Shown here: piece by piece, positions 7,960 through 16,462 of the stretch | Numbering within the stretch: the first letter of the stretch is position 1 | How the letters are laid out: each line of letters starts with the position of its first letter | Source: Novosphingobium taihuense | Lineage (GTDB): Bacteria; Pseudomonadota; Alphaproteobacteria; Sphingomonadales; Sphingomonadaceae | Length of the DNA: 64,000 nt | Direction: 5' to 3' | Assembly (NCBI RefSeq): GCF_007830315.1 | Contig: NZ_VLKJ01000001.1 | Coordinates: 62,001-126,000, forward strand | The notes under the pieces: generated by a model | The model's database searches: none | The model's input: the letters and a program-made list of their open reading frames with translations, nothing else | What the model was told of the DNA's origin: nothing | Made by a program: the position numbers and the translations under genes

Positions 7960-8913
7960 TCAGTCAGTGCCTGCCGAAGTGCTCTTCGGATTGGTGCCGA
8001 GGGGCCCGCGCCGATCGACCACGGTGATCCGCCGGGCCTTGGCTTCGATGACCAGACGTTCGAGCACGCCATTGCCTGGAAAGGCGATGACGTAGCGCGG
8101 ATCGAGGGAGAGCATACGCTCGTTGCGCTTGAACCCAGCACGAGCGCCCAGCCGCATGTCGAGCGAGAACGTGACCTGCGGGATGCCGCGCCGTTCGGCC
8201 CAGCTCGATGCCAGGCGGTCGACGCCCTTGGTGTCGCCGCCATGGATGAGCACCATGTCGGGTACGCGGTCGCGGACCTTGTCGAGCGTTGCCCAGACGT
8301 TGTTGCCGAAGGTCAGTGCATCGTCCTCGGTCGCATGACGGGTGCGCCCGCCAGCGAAAACGACAGGGGTTCCTTCGGGCACCGCCGCACGGCGCTTGGC
8401 CTCGGCACGGGCGCGCAGGAAGTCGCGCCCTTCGACGAGTGCGGAAGTCAGCATGACGCTGTGATTGAAGCGAGAACTGGAGACCGGCTTCCAGGAGGAA
8501 CCGAACTCGTTGAGGTAAAGGGCTGCCGCCACTTCGCGCATCTCCTCGAGCGCCAGCATCGCACTTTCGGCGCATTGCGCCCGCTCGACCTGGGTCTCCA
8601 GGTCATGGGTGTGGACCTCGGATCCATCGACCGTAGCAATCAGCGCGCGGACCTCGTCGGTCGCCCGGTCAAGGGCCGTCGATTTGCGTTCGGCGGAGCG
8701 GTGAAAGATGTTGACGAAGGCCCAGCCAAGATCTTCGGCGTCGGCTTCAAGCGCGGTCCCGGACACCATGGCGAAAAGATCGGACCAGACCGCTTCGAGA
8801 GTTTGGACGACCGCCTCCCGGACCGGGAAATCGTTGGTCGATAGGGGAGCGGGTCCAATCGAGAAGCCGGCAAGATCGAGCCCGGCGAGTTGATCGGCAA
8901 ATGACGTGTGCAT
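7960..8913 (-). CDS. DUF2493 / SLOG-fold (YpsA-related) protein
   Basis: A 317-residue protein. The first 190 residues are helical (MHTSFADQLAGLDLAGF onward) and unassigned. The C-terminal 120 form a DUF2493 or cpYpsA-type SLOG domain: a VVFAGGRT nucleotide-binding loop, MVLIHGGDTKGVDRLASSWA and FKRNERMLS, then VIAFPGNGV. SLOG domains bind nucleotides or nucleotide-derived signals, and many occur in mobile elements or defence contexts. AGGAGG precedes the ATG at 8913. The ligand is unknown. Confidence 0.85.
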   Translation of the reverse strand: MHTSFADQLAGLDLAGFSIGPAPLSTNDFPVREAVVQTLEAVWSDLFAMVSGTALEADAEDLGWAFVNIFHRSAERKSTALDRATDEVRALIATVDGSEVHTHDLETQVERAQCAESAMLALEEMREVAAALYLNEFGSSWKPVSSSRFNHSVMLTSALVEGRDFLRARAEAKRRAAVPEGTPVVFAGGRTRHATEDDALTFGNNVWATLDKVRDRVPDMVLIHGGDTKGVDRLASSWAERRGIPQVTFSLDMRLGARAGFKRNERMLSLDPRYVIAFPGNGVLERLVIEAKARRITVVDRRGPLGTNPKSTSAGTD

Positions 8914-9213
8914 GGGGAAGTCCTCCTGACTGGCGTGAGGCCGACGCACCCGTTCATGGCTGCGCCAGCGAGAGCCCGTCAGGGCCAGCTTCAGGCAGGA
9001 TTGTGCACCCGTAAGGGGGAACCCGTCTTGGCGGGCTGGCGCGGGCAGGCCTTGAGCCCGAAGGGCCAAGGCCAACACGGGCCCGCCCAAGCCGGGTTGC
9101 GCAAGACTGGCGGCTGGCCCAGGGCCTCTCTCGCATGGCGACAGACCATGAGCGGCTGGCAAAGTGCAGTCAGGGATGGCCACCCAGCGCCGCGACGAAC
9201 CAACTCGCAGGCC
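8914..9213. other. Intergenic region, no feature seen
   Basis: About 300 GC-rich bases between the SLOG gene and the next leftward gene. I see no gene, strong hairpin or clear promoter. Confidence 0.4.
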
Positions 9214-9636
9214 TCAAGCTGCGCGCTTGGTGTAGATCCCCTCGCCGTTCGACATGTGCCCGAGGCAATCGTAGTCGCCAAACAAGGCATCGAAACGGGA
9301 TGCGATCGGGGACAGCCAGCGCTGTGCCCGCGGTGAGCGGGCCGTGCGCCAATCGGCGTCCCAATAGGCCCCGTCATCGCGTTGGGCGATCCAGACGGCC
9401 ACCAGCCCGCCGTAGACCGATACACCGAAATCTGCGTAGGCATTGCGCATGAGGATCCGGTCCTCCCTTCCTCGCCAGCCGTCATGCGGGATCAGCGAAG
9501 GGAAGGCTTTGGCGGCCCGCTCGCACAGATGGTCACGCAGCCATTCATACTCGAATTCCCAATCGTCTTCGGCTTCGACCTCAAGCACTGTGAAGGCGAC
9601 GATTGCGCCGCTGGGATAGCTGACCGATCGGCCCAT
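9214..9636 (-). CDS. Hypothetical ICE backbone protein
   Basis: A 140-residue protein starting MGRSVSYPSGAIVAFTVLEV. It is acidic and aromatic-rich (AEDDWEFEYEWLRDHLCERA) and has FGVSVYGGLVAVWIAQRDDG and FGDYDCLGHMSNGEGIYTKR near the end. It looks like one alpha/beta domain. A GGGAGGATATC ribosome site precedes the ATG. The stop lies away from the next gene, and the gene sits directly downstream of the broken ardC, so both were probably transcribed together before the nested insertion. No function can be assigned. Confidence 0.65.
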   Translation of the reverse strand: MGRSVSYPSGAIVAFTVLEVEAEDDWEFEYEWLRDHLCERAAKAFPSLIPHDGWRGREDRILMRNAYADFGVSVYGGLVAVWIAQRDDGAYWDADWRTARSPRAQRWLSPIASRFDALFGDYDCLGHMSNGEGIYTKRAA

Positions 9637-9647
9637 GATATCCTCCC

Positions 9648-9881
9648 TCAGGCCGCGAGCGCAGCGTCGTCTGACGCGTCGTCGAACTGCGCGAGGGTGA
9701 CCCTGCCGCCGAGCTTCAGCAGCAGGCTCGCGGCTTCTTCGGCCTTGGCTGCAGCGGTCAGGATGGCGCGGTCATCGTCTTTCAGAAGCTTGAGCCAATG
9801 CTCGATATAGCTTGCGTGGCTGTCGAGGTGCGTGACCGGCAGCCCCAGCTCGGCGCCGAGCATGGCGCTCGAAAGTTCGGC
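9648..9881 (-). pseudogene. ardC: ardC C-terminal fragment, cut by the nested recombinase-trio element
   Basis: From the GCC codon at 9881 the frame reads AELSSAMLGAELGLPVT, then HASYIEHWLKLLKDDDRAIL and TAAAKAEEAASLLL, which is the usual C-terminus of ArdC antirestriction proteins (compare DHAAYVASWLRVLKDDPRAI in the intact copy at 9941-10843). The N-terminal part with the HExxH motif is at 22,545-23,255. Both halves share the GCC codon and frame, so joining them gives one protein of about 313 residues. A chance ATG at 9944 inside the element leaves a 98-residue open frame, but it is not an independent gene in origin. Confidence 0.88.
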
Positions 9882-9885
9882 TACA

Positions 9886-9898
9886 TATCCTGACAGTC
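9886..9898 (+). repeat. Left terminal inverted repeat of the nested element
   Basis: TATCCTGACAGTC, 4 bases inside the left junction with ardC. It matches the right repeat at 22,531-22,543 in inverted orientation at 11 of 13 positions. Confidence 0.72.
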
Positions 9899-9940
9899 CA
9901 GCCCCAATCTGACTTCCGACGCCAATTTTCCGGACGCGCG

Positions 9941-10843
9941 TCATGCCGCCAGCTCCTCGGGCTGGGGTTGCTGGGCGTGCATCCAGTCGGCTGCGGCCTG
10001 TGCCTTGCTGGCGGCGGTGAAGATGGCGCGAGGGTCGTCCTTCAGCACGCGCAACCACGATGCCACGTATGCGGCATGATCGGCGCGCGGATGGTGGGCG
10101 ATCCCGAGGTCGGCGAGCACGAACGAAGCTGTCAGTTCGGCGCAGATCTCCTCGATCGCCAGACTGTCGCGCTTGAACCTCTCGGCAAAATTGCGGTCGA
10201 GCCTGTGCTTTGCGCCCGTAGCGTGGCCGGCTTCGTGCAGAAGGGTGCCCATCTGCGCCGATGGATCCCGAAACGAGGCAAAGATCGGCATGAAGATGTG
10301 ATCAAGATCGATCCGGTAGTGCGCATCGTAGGCGCCTTCGGTGATCGGAATCTTCAGAGCCGCGACGAATGCCTCGGCATGTTCGAACCGCTCGCTCTCG
10401 GGCAATACCGCGACAGGAGCGGGCTCATAGCCCTCGACCTGTGCGAGGTTGAACACGGTGAAGGCCCGGGCGAACATGCGGCCGGGGCCGGCTTCGCCGT
10501 CGTCATGATCGTCATCGGCGCGCGATGCGGCCTGCTTCCAGAACACGACGGTGGTTCCGCGCTCACCCTTGCGGACCTGTCCGCCAAGAGCTGCCCACTG
10601 GCGATAGGTCCCCCAAAGACCACTGGAATAGCTGCTGGCTTCAGCGGCAATCCAGAGCGCCAGCACATTGACACCGCGATAGCGACGGCGGGAGGTGACG
10701 TTCTGCGGCCTCGTCGTGGCAGCGCCATCATGGTGCCAAGGCATGCGCCAGTCGCCGGCACCGGCTTCGATGGCAGAGACAATCTCGGTGGTGATGCGCG
10801 AATAGACGTCGGCTCGCGGCGTCGCAGGGTGGGATCGGGACAT
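9941..10843 (-). CDS. ardC: ArdC-family antirestriction / metallopeptidase-like protein (cargo copy)
   Basis: A 300-residue protein. The N-terminal ssDNA-binding (DUF1738-like) domain has DVYSRITTEIVSAIEAGAGD, NVLALWIAAEA and GGQVRKGERGTTVVFWKQ. The zincin-like domain has LLHEAGHATG (HExxH) and the C-terminal EICAELTASFVLADLG helix with the probable third metal-ligand Glu. ArdC proteins protect incoming single-stranded DNA from restriction. This copy lies inside the nested element, 43 bases from its left repeat region, while the element interrupts another ardC. It is diverged from that gene, so it is not a simple duplication. Confidence 0.9.
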   Translation of the reverse strand: MSRSHPATPRADVYSRITTEIVSAIEAGAGDWRMPWHHDGAATTRPQNVTSRRRYRGVNVLALWIAAEASSYSSGLWGTYRQWAALGGQVRKGERGTTVVFWKQAASRADDDHDDGEAGPGRMFARAFTVFNLAQVEGYEPAPVAVLPESERFEHAEAFVAALKIPITEGAYDAHYRIDLDHIFMPIFASFRDPSAQMGTLLHEAGHATGAKHRLDRNFAERFKRDSLAIEEICAELTASFVLADLGIAHHPRADHAAYVASWLRVLKDDPRAIFTAASKAQAAADWMHAQQPQPEELAA

Positions 10844-10926
10844 GGCGGGTCTCCATGGCGGGCGGAGGGAAACTCTCTTCCGCTCCTTCAGCCCGTCACC
10901 CGCTACACGCCTCCTCTACCTCTCCC

Positions 10927-10945
10927 GCCCCGCCTGAGGCGGGGC
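10927..10945. repeat. Strong GC hairpin after the efflux operon
   Basis: GCCCCGCC, TGA, GGCGGGGC: an 8-base perfect stem downstream of the emrB stop. There is no T-run, so it may stabilise the 3' end rather than terminate by itself. Confidence 0.55.
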
Positions 10946-10987
10946 GAATGCTGCTTGGATGAACCAGCGCTCATGAATGGCGGCGCG

Positions 10988-12517
10988 TCAATGCCCGATC
11001 GGCATCCCGCCAGTCTTCGCGGGCCGCGGGGCAAGCCAGATAAGACACGCGGCAAAGATAAGGATTGCGGTGGTCGCCCAAAAAGTGTGGATGAGCGCCA
11101 TGGTTGTCGCTTCCAGGTCAACCATATTGCTGAGCACCTGCCGCACCTGGTCAGGCGGGAAGCCGAGTCCCGCAAGGCTTGCCTGCGCCGCTTCCGGCTG
11201 CAGGACTGCGACCGCGTCGCTACGCGCGAGGCGCTGGGTATCACCCCAGTAGGAAAGTGTGATCGAGGTCGCCACGGCGGTCGCAATCGTGCGCATGAAG
11301 CTTTGAAGGCCGGCAGCCGATGCCACCTCGTTCTCATCAACCGTGTTGAGCGTCAAGGTCATGAGCGGGAGCATCATGAAGGTGACGCCGAGTCCCTGAA
11401 CGAACTGCGGCAGACTGAGGGTCCAGAAGTCCGAATCCGTCGTCCAGGTCGTGCGCAGAAGGGCCATCGCTGCGATCCAGGCAACGCCGCCTGAAACGAG
11501 GAGGCGCGGGTCGTGACGGCTCATCAGATAGGCCACAAGCGGCGCGGTGATCAGTCCGCCCATGGCCGAAAACGATGAGGACAGACCGGCGGCGGTCGCC
11601 GGAAATCCGAGCCAGGCCTGCTGCCATTGGGGAACAATGACAAATCCCGCAAAGTATCCTGCGAAGGCGAGCGACAGCACCGTTAGGGCAACGCTGAACC
11701 CCCGGTGCCTGAGGACTCGAAGATCGACGATCGGGTGATCCTCGCCCAACTCCCAGATCACGAACACAACGAAGCCGACACATGATGCAATCGACAGCGC
11801 CACGATCATCGGGTCGGCAAACCAGTCGTGGTTGCGACCAAGGTCGAGCACCAGTTGCAGGCAGCCGACCCAGAGTATCAGCAAGGCGAGGCCGACAAAG
11901 TCGATGGGTAGTATCTGCCGCTCGGTCTCGATCGGCCTGAGCAGAGAAAATCCTACGACGATGCACAAAATTGCAACAGGGATGTTGATCAGGAATATCC
12001 AATGCCAGGAATAATTTTCGGTGAGATAGCCGCCGATCATCGGGCCAAGAGCAGGTCCCATCAGCAGTGTAACAGCCCATAGTCCCATCGCCATATTGCG
12101 CTTCTCGGGCGGGAACACGCTGAGCAGCAGGGTTTGCGACATCGGCATCAAGAAAGCGCCGAAGATTCCCTGACCGATCCGGCTTGCCACGAGCATGCCC
12201 AAGGTCACCGAAATGCCGCAGAGAAAGGAGCAGATGCCAAACCCGACCATGCTGAACAGGAAGGTGCGCACCGACCCGAAGCGACCGGCGATCCATCCGG
12301 TCAAGGGGACGCAGATCGCCTCGGCGACCGCATAGGAGGTGATGATCCAGGCGCCTTGTTCGAGCGTGATACCGAGATTGCCCGCGACGTGCGGAATCGA
12401 GACGTTGGCGATGGTCAGGTCGAGGATGACCATGAAATTGGCCAAAGCCAGCACCAGGCCTGCGACCATTTGCCGCGACGGGGAGATCCCCGCGCTTGGG
12501 GGTGAGGGTTCGCTCAT
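10988..12517 (-). CDS. emrB: DHA2-family MFS drug efflux transporter, EmrB/QacA type
   Basis: A 509-residue inner-membrane proton antiporter with the usual 14 transmembrane segments. The motif LDLTIANVSIPHVAGNLG in segment 1, RIGQGIFGAFLMP, and ALGPMIGGYLTENYSWHWIF (motif C region) are characteristic of DHA2 exporters. It lies 6 bases after emrA and with it and the outer-membrane factor forms a tripartite pump. It is the last gene of a MarR-flanked operon starting at 16,401. The substrate is unknown; the hydrolase and thioesterase in the operon suggest an ester-like or acyl compound (inference). Confidence 0.92.
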   Translation of the reverse strand: MSEPSPPSAGISPSRQMVAGLVLALANFMVILDLTIANVSIPHVAGNLGITLEQGAWIITSYAVAEAICVPLTGWIAGRFGSVRTFLFSMVGFGICSFLCGISVTLGMLVASRIGQGIFGAFLMPMSQTLLLSVFPPEKRNMAMGLWAVTLLMGPALGPMIGGYLTENYSWHWIFLINIPVAILCIVVGFSLLRPIETERQILPIDFVGLALLILWVGCLQLVLDLGRNHDWFADPMIVALSIASCVGFVVFVIWELGEDHPIVDLRVLRHRGFSVALTVLSLAFAGYFAGFVIVPQWQQAWLGFPATAAGLSSSFSAMGGLITAPLVAYLMSRHDPRLLVSGGVAWIAAMALLRTTWTTDSDFWTLSLPQFVQGLGVTFMMLPLMTLTLNTVDENEVASAAGLQSFMRTIATAVATSITLSYWGDTQRLARSDAVAVLQPEAAQASLAGLGFPPDQVRQVLSNMVDLEATTMALIHTFWATTAILIFAACLIWLAPRPAKTGGMPIGH

Positions 12518-12523
12518 TGCAGG

Positions 12524-13669
12524 TCACTGGCCCGAGACATCGATCTCGACTTCCACCGACAGCCCGACGCGCAAAGGGTGCTGACGCAGTTCGGCAGGAT
12601 CGAGTTCGATCCGCACCGGCAGGCGCTGAACGGTCTTGATCCAGTTCCCGGTCGCGTTCTGCGCGGGAATGATCGCCATCGACGAGCCGGTCCCGCCGGC
12701 GAGGCCGGTGACCTTGCCGTGATAGACGACATCGCCGCCGTAGAGATCGGACTTGAGGGTCACAGCCATGCCGGGGCGAACGCGCCCCAGTTGAACTTCT
12801 TTGAAGTTAGCATCGACGTAGAGCTTGTCGATCGGAACGATGGTCATGATCGTCTGGCCGGGGCTCAGGCGCTGGCCGACCTGGATTTGCAGGCGGCTCA
12901 CCACCCCGGAGACCGGTGCTCGGATCTCGGTACGCTGGAGATCGAGCAAGGCCGCGTCAAGCCGGGCCCTGGCCGCCTGAACCGCTGGATCGGTGTCCAC
13001 GCTGGAGCCGCGCACCAGGGCATCGTTGGCCGCGAGTTGCCCTTGCGCAACCCGGCGGGCTGAAGCGACTTCCGAGATGCCGCCACGTGCTGCTTCGAGC
13101 GCAGAACTTGCCGCGGAATAGGCTTTGCGCGCCTGTGTCAGTTCCTCGCCCGAGATCGCGCCGCTGGCAATGACTGCCTCCCGGCGCTGCAAATCGATCC
13201 TTGCCTTTTCGAATTCCGCCTGCGCGGTGCGAAGCCGCGCCTGGGCCTGGACGAGACCGGCGCTTGAGGTATCGATCTGGGCCGATAGCGCGCTGTTGGT
13301 CGCAACGGTCTGGCCGAATTTGCGGCGAGCAGCGGCAAGATCGGCCTCGGCCTGCGCGACGGCGATCCTGGCGTTGGCGTGATCGAGCCTGACCAGGACG
13401 TCCCCGGCCTTCACCTGCTGCGTATCTTCGACGAGCACCTCGATGGCCGATCCTGCAATCAGCGGGGTGACCTGCGCCATACGCGCGTTCACATAGGCGT
13501 TGTCGGTGCTGACATAGTTGCGAGCGACCAGCACATACCACGCACCCCAGGCAAGCGCCGCGATTGCCAGCGCGATGGCCAGGCGCTTGAGCCACATCGT
13601 CCGGCGGGTCTTGCGAAAGGCGGACAGTTCCGGATCGACTTCGGCAGCTTGTGTCGCGGTATCGCTCAT
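12524..13669 (-). CDS. emrA: Membrane fusion protein, EmrA/HlyD family
   Basis: A 381-residue periplasmic adaptor that links the MFS pump to the outer-membrane channel. One N-terminal membrane anchor (about 30-50, LAIALAIAALAWGAWYVLVA), the first lipoyl half (VTPLIAGSAIEVLVEDTQQV), a long alpha-hairpin with heptads (about 90-220), the second lipoyl half (IRAPVSGVVSRLQIQVGQRL) and a beta-barrel (VDANFKEVQLGRVRPGMAV) are all visible. The start ATGA overlaps the stop of the outer-membrane factor gene. Confidence 0.93.
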   Translation of the reverse strand: MSDTATQAAEVDPELSAFRKTRRTMWLKRLAIALAIAALAWGAWYVLVARNYVSTDNAYVNARMAQVTPLIAGSAIEVLVEDTQQVKAGDVLVRLDHANARIAVAQAEADLAAARRKFGQTVATNSALSAQIDTSSAGLVQAQARLRTAQAEFEKARIDLQRREAVIASGAISGEELTQARKAYSAASSALEAARGGISEVASARRVAQGQLAANDALVRGSSVDTDPAVQAARARLDAALLDLQRTEIRAPVSGVVSRLQIQVGQRLSPGQTIMTIVPIDKLYVDANFKEVQLGRVRPGMAVTLKSDLYGGDVVYHGKVTGLAGGTGSSMAIIPAQNATGNWIKTVQRLPVRIELDPAELRQHPLRVGLSVEVEIDVSGQ

Positions 13670-15117
13670 TGGTCGGTCTGTCCTGATGGTTGGGTAGTGG
13701 CCGCGTCGAACCCGCCGCCCAGCGCGCGGATCAACGCCAGCGTCGCGCCGCGCTGATATGTCTCAAGGCCGATAACGGCGAGGCGAAGGTCCTGCACGCC
13801 GCGTTCGCTCGCGAGCACGTCGAGATAGCTGGCAAGCCCGGCCTCGTAGCGTGTGCGCACCAGACCGAGTGCATCTTCGTTGGCGGCCAGTGCGGTGCGG
13901 GCCGCGCGAAGCCGCTTGTCCGCCGCGTCGCGTTGGGTCACCGCGTCGGCAACTTGCTGGTAGGCGGTGACCACAGTCTGGTTGTAGTTTGCGACGGCCT
14001 CGTCATAGGCTGCCTCGGCGCTGCCATATTGCGCCTTGAGCGCGCCGCCCTGAAAGATCGGCAGACTGATTGCCGGGCCGACGCTTCCAAACAGCGAGCC
14101 GGAATCGACAAGATTGCCGAGACCCAGGGCCTGCAGGCCAATCAGCGCCCTGAGGTTGATCGAGGGAAAGAACCCGGCCCGCGCGACCTTGACCCGGCTT
14201 GCCGCCGCTTCGACCCGCTCGCGCGCGGCGACGATATCGGGACGCCGGCCGAGCAGGTCGGTGGTGACACCAGCGGGAACCCCGCCGGGCGTTGAAGGCG
14301 CCAGTGGCGGACGGGTGATCGACTGCCCCCGATCGGGGCCAGCACCCAGGAGCGCGGCCAGCTGATTGCGCCGGATGCCGATGTTCTCGTCAACTGCGGC
14401 TAGATCCTGCTCTGCTCCGGCGACCTCGGCATCGGCGCGGCGCAGACTGGCGAGGTTGTCGAGCCCGTTGCGCTGGCGCTGGGCGACAATGTCGCGCATC
14501 GCCTGGCGGTTGGCGAGCATGGCTGCGGCGTTGTCGCGCTCGCGATAATGGCGACCGAGTTCGGCATAAGCGGCGGTTATCGCAACCGACAGCACCAGGC
14601 GGGCCTGCGCCGCATCGACCGCCGCCGCTCGGGCATCCGAAGTCGCTGCCGCAAGGGCCGCCCGGTTGCGCCCCCACAGGTCGAGGTCGAAGCCGAAGCT
14701 CAGCGAAGTTTGCCCGTAATCCTTCCAGCCATCGGGCAGAAACTGCGCGGGAATGCCGTTGTTGCCGCTCTGGCGGCGCAGGCCGCCTTCGGCCTCGGCC
14801 CCAATCGAGGGGAGCCGTGCGGCCCCGACCCGCTGCGCCTCGGCTTCCGCGCGCCTGACCCGCGCCACCGCCACCGCGACCTGCGGTGAATTGGCGAGGC
14901 CTTCCTCGATCAGCGCGGTCAGTTGCGGATCGCCCGCCAAGCGCCACCATTGGTCCGGCGGCCAGGCCGTGTTGCCGCGCGCGGCGAGGGTCTGCCCCGC
15001 CTCGGTCGTCTCGGCAGTGCGCAACGCGGGCCGTGCTCCGGGATGGGAAACCGGGACGCACGCGGCCAGAGCCAGCACCAACGCTGCGCCGCCGTAGATT
15101 CGGAACCTAGCCGACAT
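13666..15117 (-). CDS. Outer-membrane efflux lipoprotein, NodT/OprM family
   Basis: A 483-residue TolC-like channel. The N-terminus has a lipoprotein signal (GGAALVLALAACVP, with Cys after LAA), so it is lipid-anchored in the outer membrane. Two OEP repeats carry the usual coiled-coil motifs (LWGRNRAALAAATSDARAAA; RRPDIVAARERVEAAASRVK; FPSINLRALIGLQ; LGLVRTRYEAGLASYLDVL). The ATG at 15,117 is chosen because it gives the lipobox signal; a longer reading adds a non-signal tail. It overlaps the thioesterase gene by 11 bases and emrA by 4. Confidence 0.92.
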   Translation of the reverse strand: MSARFRIYGGAALVLALAACVPVSHPGARPALRTAETTEAGQTLAARGNTAWPPDQWWRLAGDPQLTALIEEGLANSPQVAVAVARVRRAEAEAQRVGAARLPSIGAEAEGGLRRQSGNNGIPAQFLPDGWKDYGQTSLSFGFDLDLWGRNRAALAAATSDARAAAVDAAQARLVLSVAITAAYAELGRHYRERDNAAAMLANRQAMRDIVAQRQRNGLDNLASLRRADAEVAGAEQDLAAVDENIGIRRNQLAALLGAGPDRGQSITRPPLAPSTPGGVPAGVTTDLLGRRPDIVAARERVEAAASRVKVARAGFFPSINLRALIGLQALGLGNLVDSGSLFGSVGPAISLPIFQGGALKAQYGSAEAAYDEAVANYNQTVVTAYQQVADAVTQRDAADKRLRAARTALAANEDALGLVRTRYEAGLASYLDVLASERGVQDLRLAVIGLETYQRGATLALIRALGGGFDAATTQPSGQTDQ

Positions 15118-15520
15118 AGGCACCCCGCCCGCTGGCCAGCAATCGCCCTTCGGCATCCTCGATGCGGGTCTCCGCGACACTGATCTGCTTGCCCAGCTTG
15201 ACCACCCGCCCAATCGCGCGCAGCGGACCTGAGGTCGCAGGGCGATGGAAATCGACCCGCATATCGGCGGTGGCGCGCGCCGATCCGCCGAGCGCGTTGA
15301 TCGTGTAAAGCCCGGTCAGGTCGATCAGCGCCGAGAGGATGCCGCCATGCGCCGATCCGATCATCGGGTTGGAGACGATCTCGTCGCGCCACGGCATTTC
15401 AAGGATCAGCGCGTCGTCTGTCAGTTCGGCGATATCCAGCCCCAGCCATTGGTGGAACGGCGCAATGAGCAACATCGAACGGAGCTGGTCGAGGTCCATG
15501 CTTGCTGCCGGATCGTTCAT
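15107..15520 (-). CDS. PaaI-type hotdog thioesterase
   Basis: A 137-residue single hotdog domain. HGGILSALIDLTGLYTINAL is the central helix with the usual HGG; MRVDFHRPATSGPLRAIGRV and ISVAETRIEDAEGRLLASGRG are the following strands. Members hydrolyse acyl-CoA or aryl-CoA thioesters. It lies between the alpha/beta hydrolase gene (ATGA overlap) and the outer-membrane factor gene, so it is co-translated with the pump. Its presence in an efflux operon is unusual and suggests that the operon handles an acyl or aromatic substrate (inference). Confidence 0.85.
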   Translation of the reverse strand: MNDPAASMDLDQLRSMLLIAPFHQWLGLDIAELTDDALILEMPWRDEIVSNPMIGSAHGGILSALIDLTGLYTINALGGSARATADMRVDFHRPATSGPLRAIGRVVKLGKQISVAETRIEDAEGRLLASGRGAYVG

Positions 15521-16401
15521 GCCGCGACCGCCTTTCCGTGCGTGCGGACAAGGAAATCGAGGATCGCGTCGCCAAAGGCATCGTTCTGGTCGCCGACCAC
15601 CATATGCGTCGCATCGGCGATGTCACTGTAAGCGGCATGCGGCACGAGCGCGCGGAAATGCGCCACGGCTTCCGGTGACACCAGATCGCTCGATCCGCCC
15701 CTGATCAGGTGGACCGGAAGCGCAAGCCGCGATGCGGCTTCGCCCAATTCTGTGCGCCCAAAGTCGCTGCTGTCGCCGCGCTCGGCATGGCGCCGCATGA
15801 TGCCGTCGATGAATGCCGGGTCCCAATGCCAGTAATAGCGCCCGTCGCCCTTCTGCCGCAGATAGTGGGCGAGGCCGGACGACGCCTTGCGGCTTGGACG
15901 ATGGGGGAGATACTCGGAGATCACGCGCGCCGCTTCCTCGGGCGAGGCAAAGCCTTCGCGGGCATGGGCAGCCATGAACCCGACTACGCGCGTAACACCG
16001 CCCGCCTCCATTTGCGGTGTGATGTCCACCAAGGTCAGCGAGGCGAAGCTGCCGGGAGCGACCTCGCCTTCGGCCATGATCCCGGCAAGTCCGCCTAACG
16101 ACGCCCCGATCAGTGCGGGCTTGCGGTCGAGCGACCCGGCAATCGCGATCAGGTCGCCCGCGAAATCGACAATGTCATAGGCTCCGTCATCGGCCCAAGC
16201 GCTGTCGCCATGACCGCGCAAATCGAGCGCGATAGCGCGAAAGCCGCAGTCGGCCAGCATCGCCGTCACCCGCTTCCACGCCCGCTTGGTCTGCCCGCCG
16301 CCGTGGGCGAGCAGCACCGGCATACCCTGCTCAGGGCCTTCGATCAGGGCGGCGATAGCATGGCCGGAATGGCCGGAGAGCGTGACGGGCGGATTCGACA
16401 T
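15517..16401 (-). CDS. Alpha/beta hydrolase
   Basis: A 294-residue alpha/beta-fold hydrolase. The oxyanion region is LLAHGGGQTKRAW, the strand-4 motif is IALDLRGHGDSAW, the nucleophile elbow is LIGASLGGLAGIM (Ser in GASLGG), and the catalytic His is in DATHMVVGDQND. It is the first gene of the operon. There is no ribosome site before the ATG, and the -10 box lies only 7 bases upstream, so the mRNA is probably leaderless. Substrate unknown; ester or lactone hydrolysis is likely from the family. Confidence 0.87.
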   Translation of the reverse strand: MSNPPVTLSGHSGHAIAALIEGPEQGMPVLLAHGGGQTKRAWKRVTAMLADCGFRAIALDLRGHGDSAWADDGAYDIVDFAGDLIAIAGSLDRKPALIGASLGGLAGIMAEGEVAPGSFASLTLVDITPQMEAGGVTRVVGFMAAHAREGFASPEEAARVISEYLPHRPSRKASSGLAHYLRQKGDGRYYWHWDPAFIDGIMRRHAERGDSSDFGRTELGEAASRLALPVHLIRGGSSDLVSPEAVAHFRALVPHAAYSDIADATHMVVGDQNDAFGDAILDFLVRTHGKAVAA

Positions 16402-16407
16402 GCTTTT

Positions 16408-16435
16408 ATCTTACTGTATGATGCCTTACAGTAAA
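16408..16435. promoter_or_regulatory. MarR operator and overlapping divergent promoters
   Basis: Inverted repeat TTACTGTA (16,411-16,418), 8 bases, TACAGTAA (16,427-16,434), perfect in both arms. On the minus strand TTTACT (16,435-16,430), 16 bases, TAAGAT (16,413-16,408) is a promoter for the hydrolase-efflux operon; the expected start site is at or next to the ATG at 16,401. On the plus strand TACAGT (16,427-16,432) can serve as -10 for marR. A repressor here would block both. Confidence 0.82.
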
Positions 16436-16462
16436 GGCTGTCCTTTTGGTCAATCGGAAGCT

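Noticed and set aside
9648..9944. Independent 98-residue gene starting at ATG 9944
   Set aside because: The first 21 codons belong to the nested element and have no ArdC similarity; the rest is the end of the split ardC.
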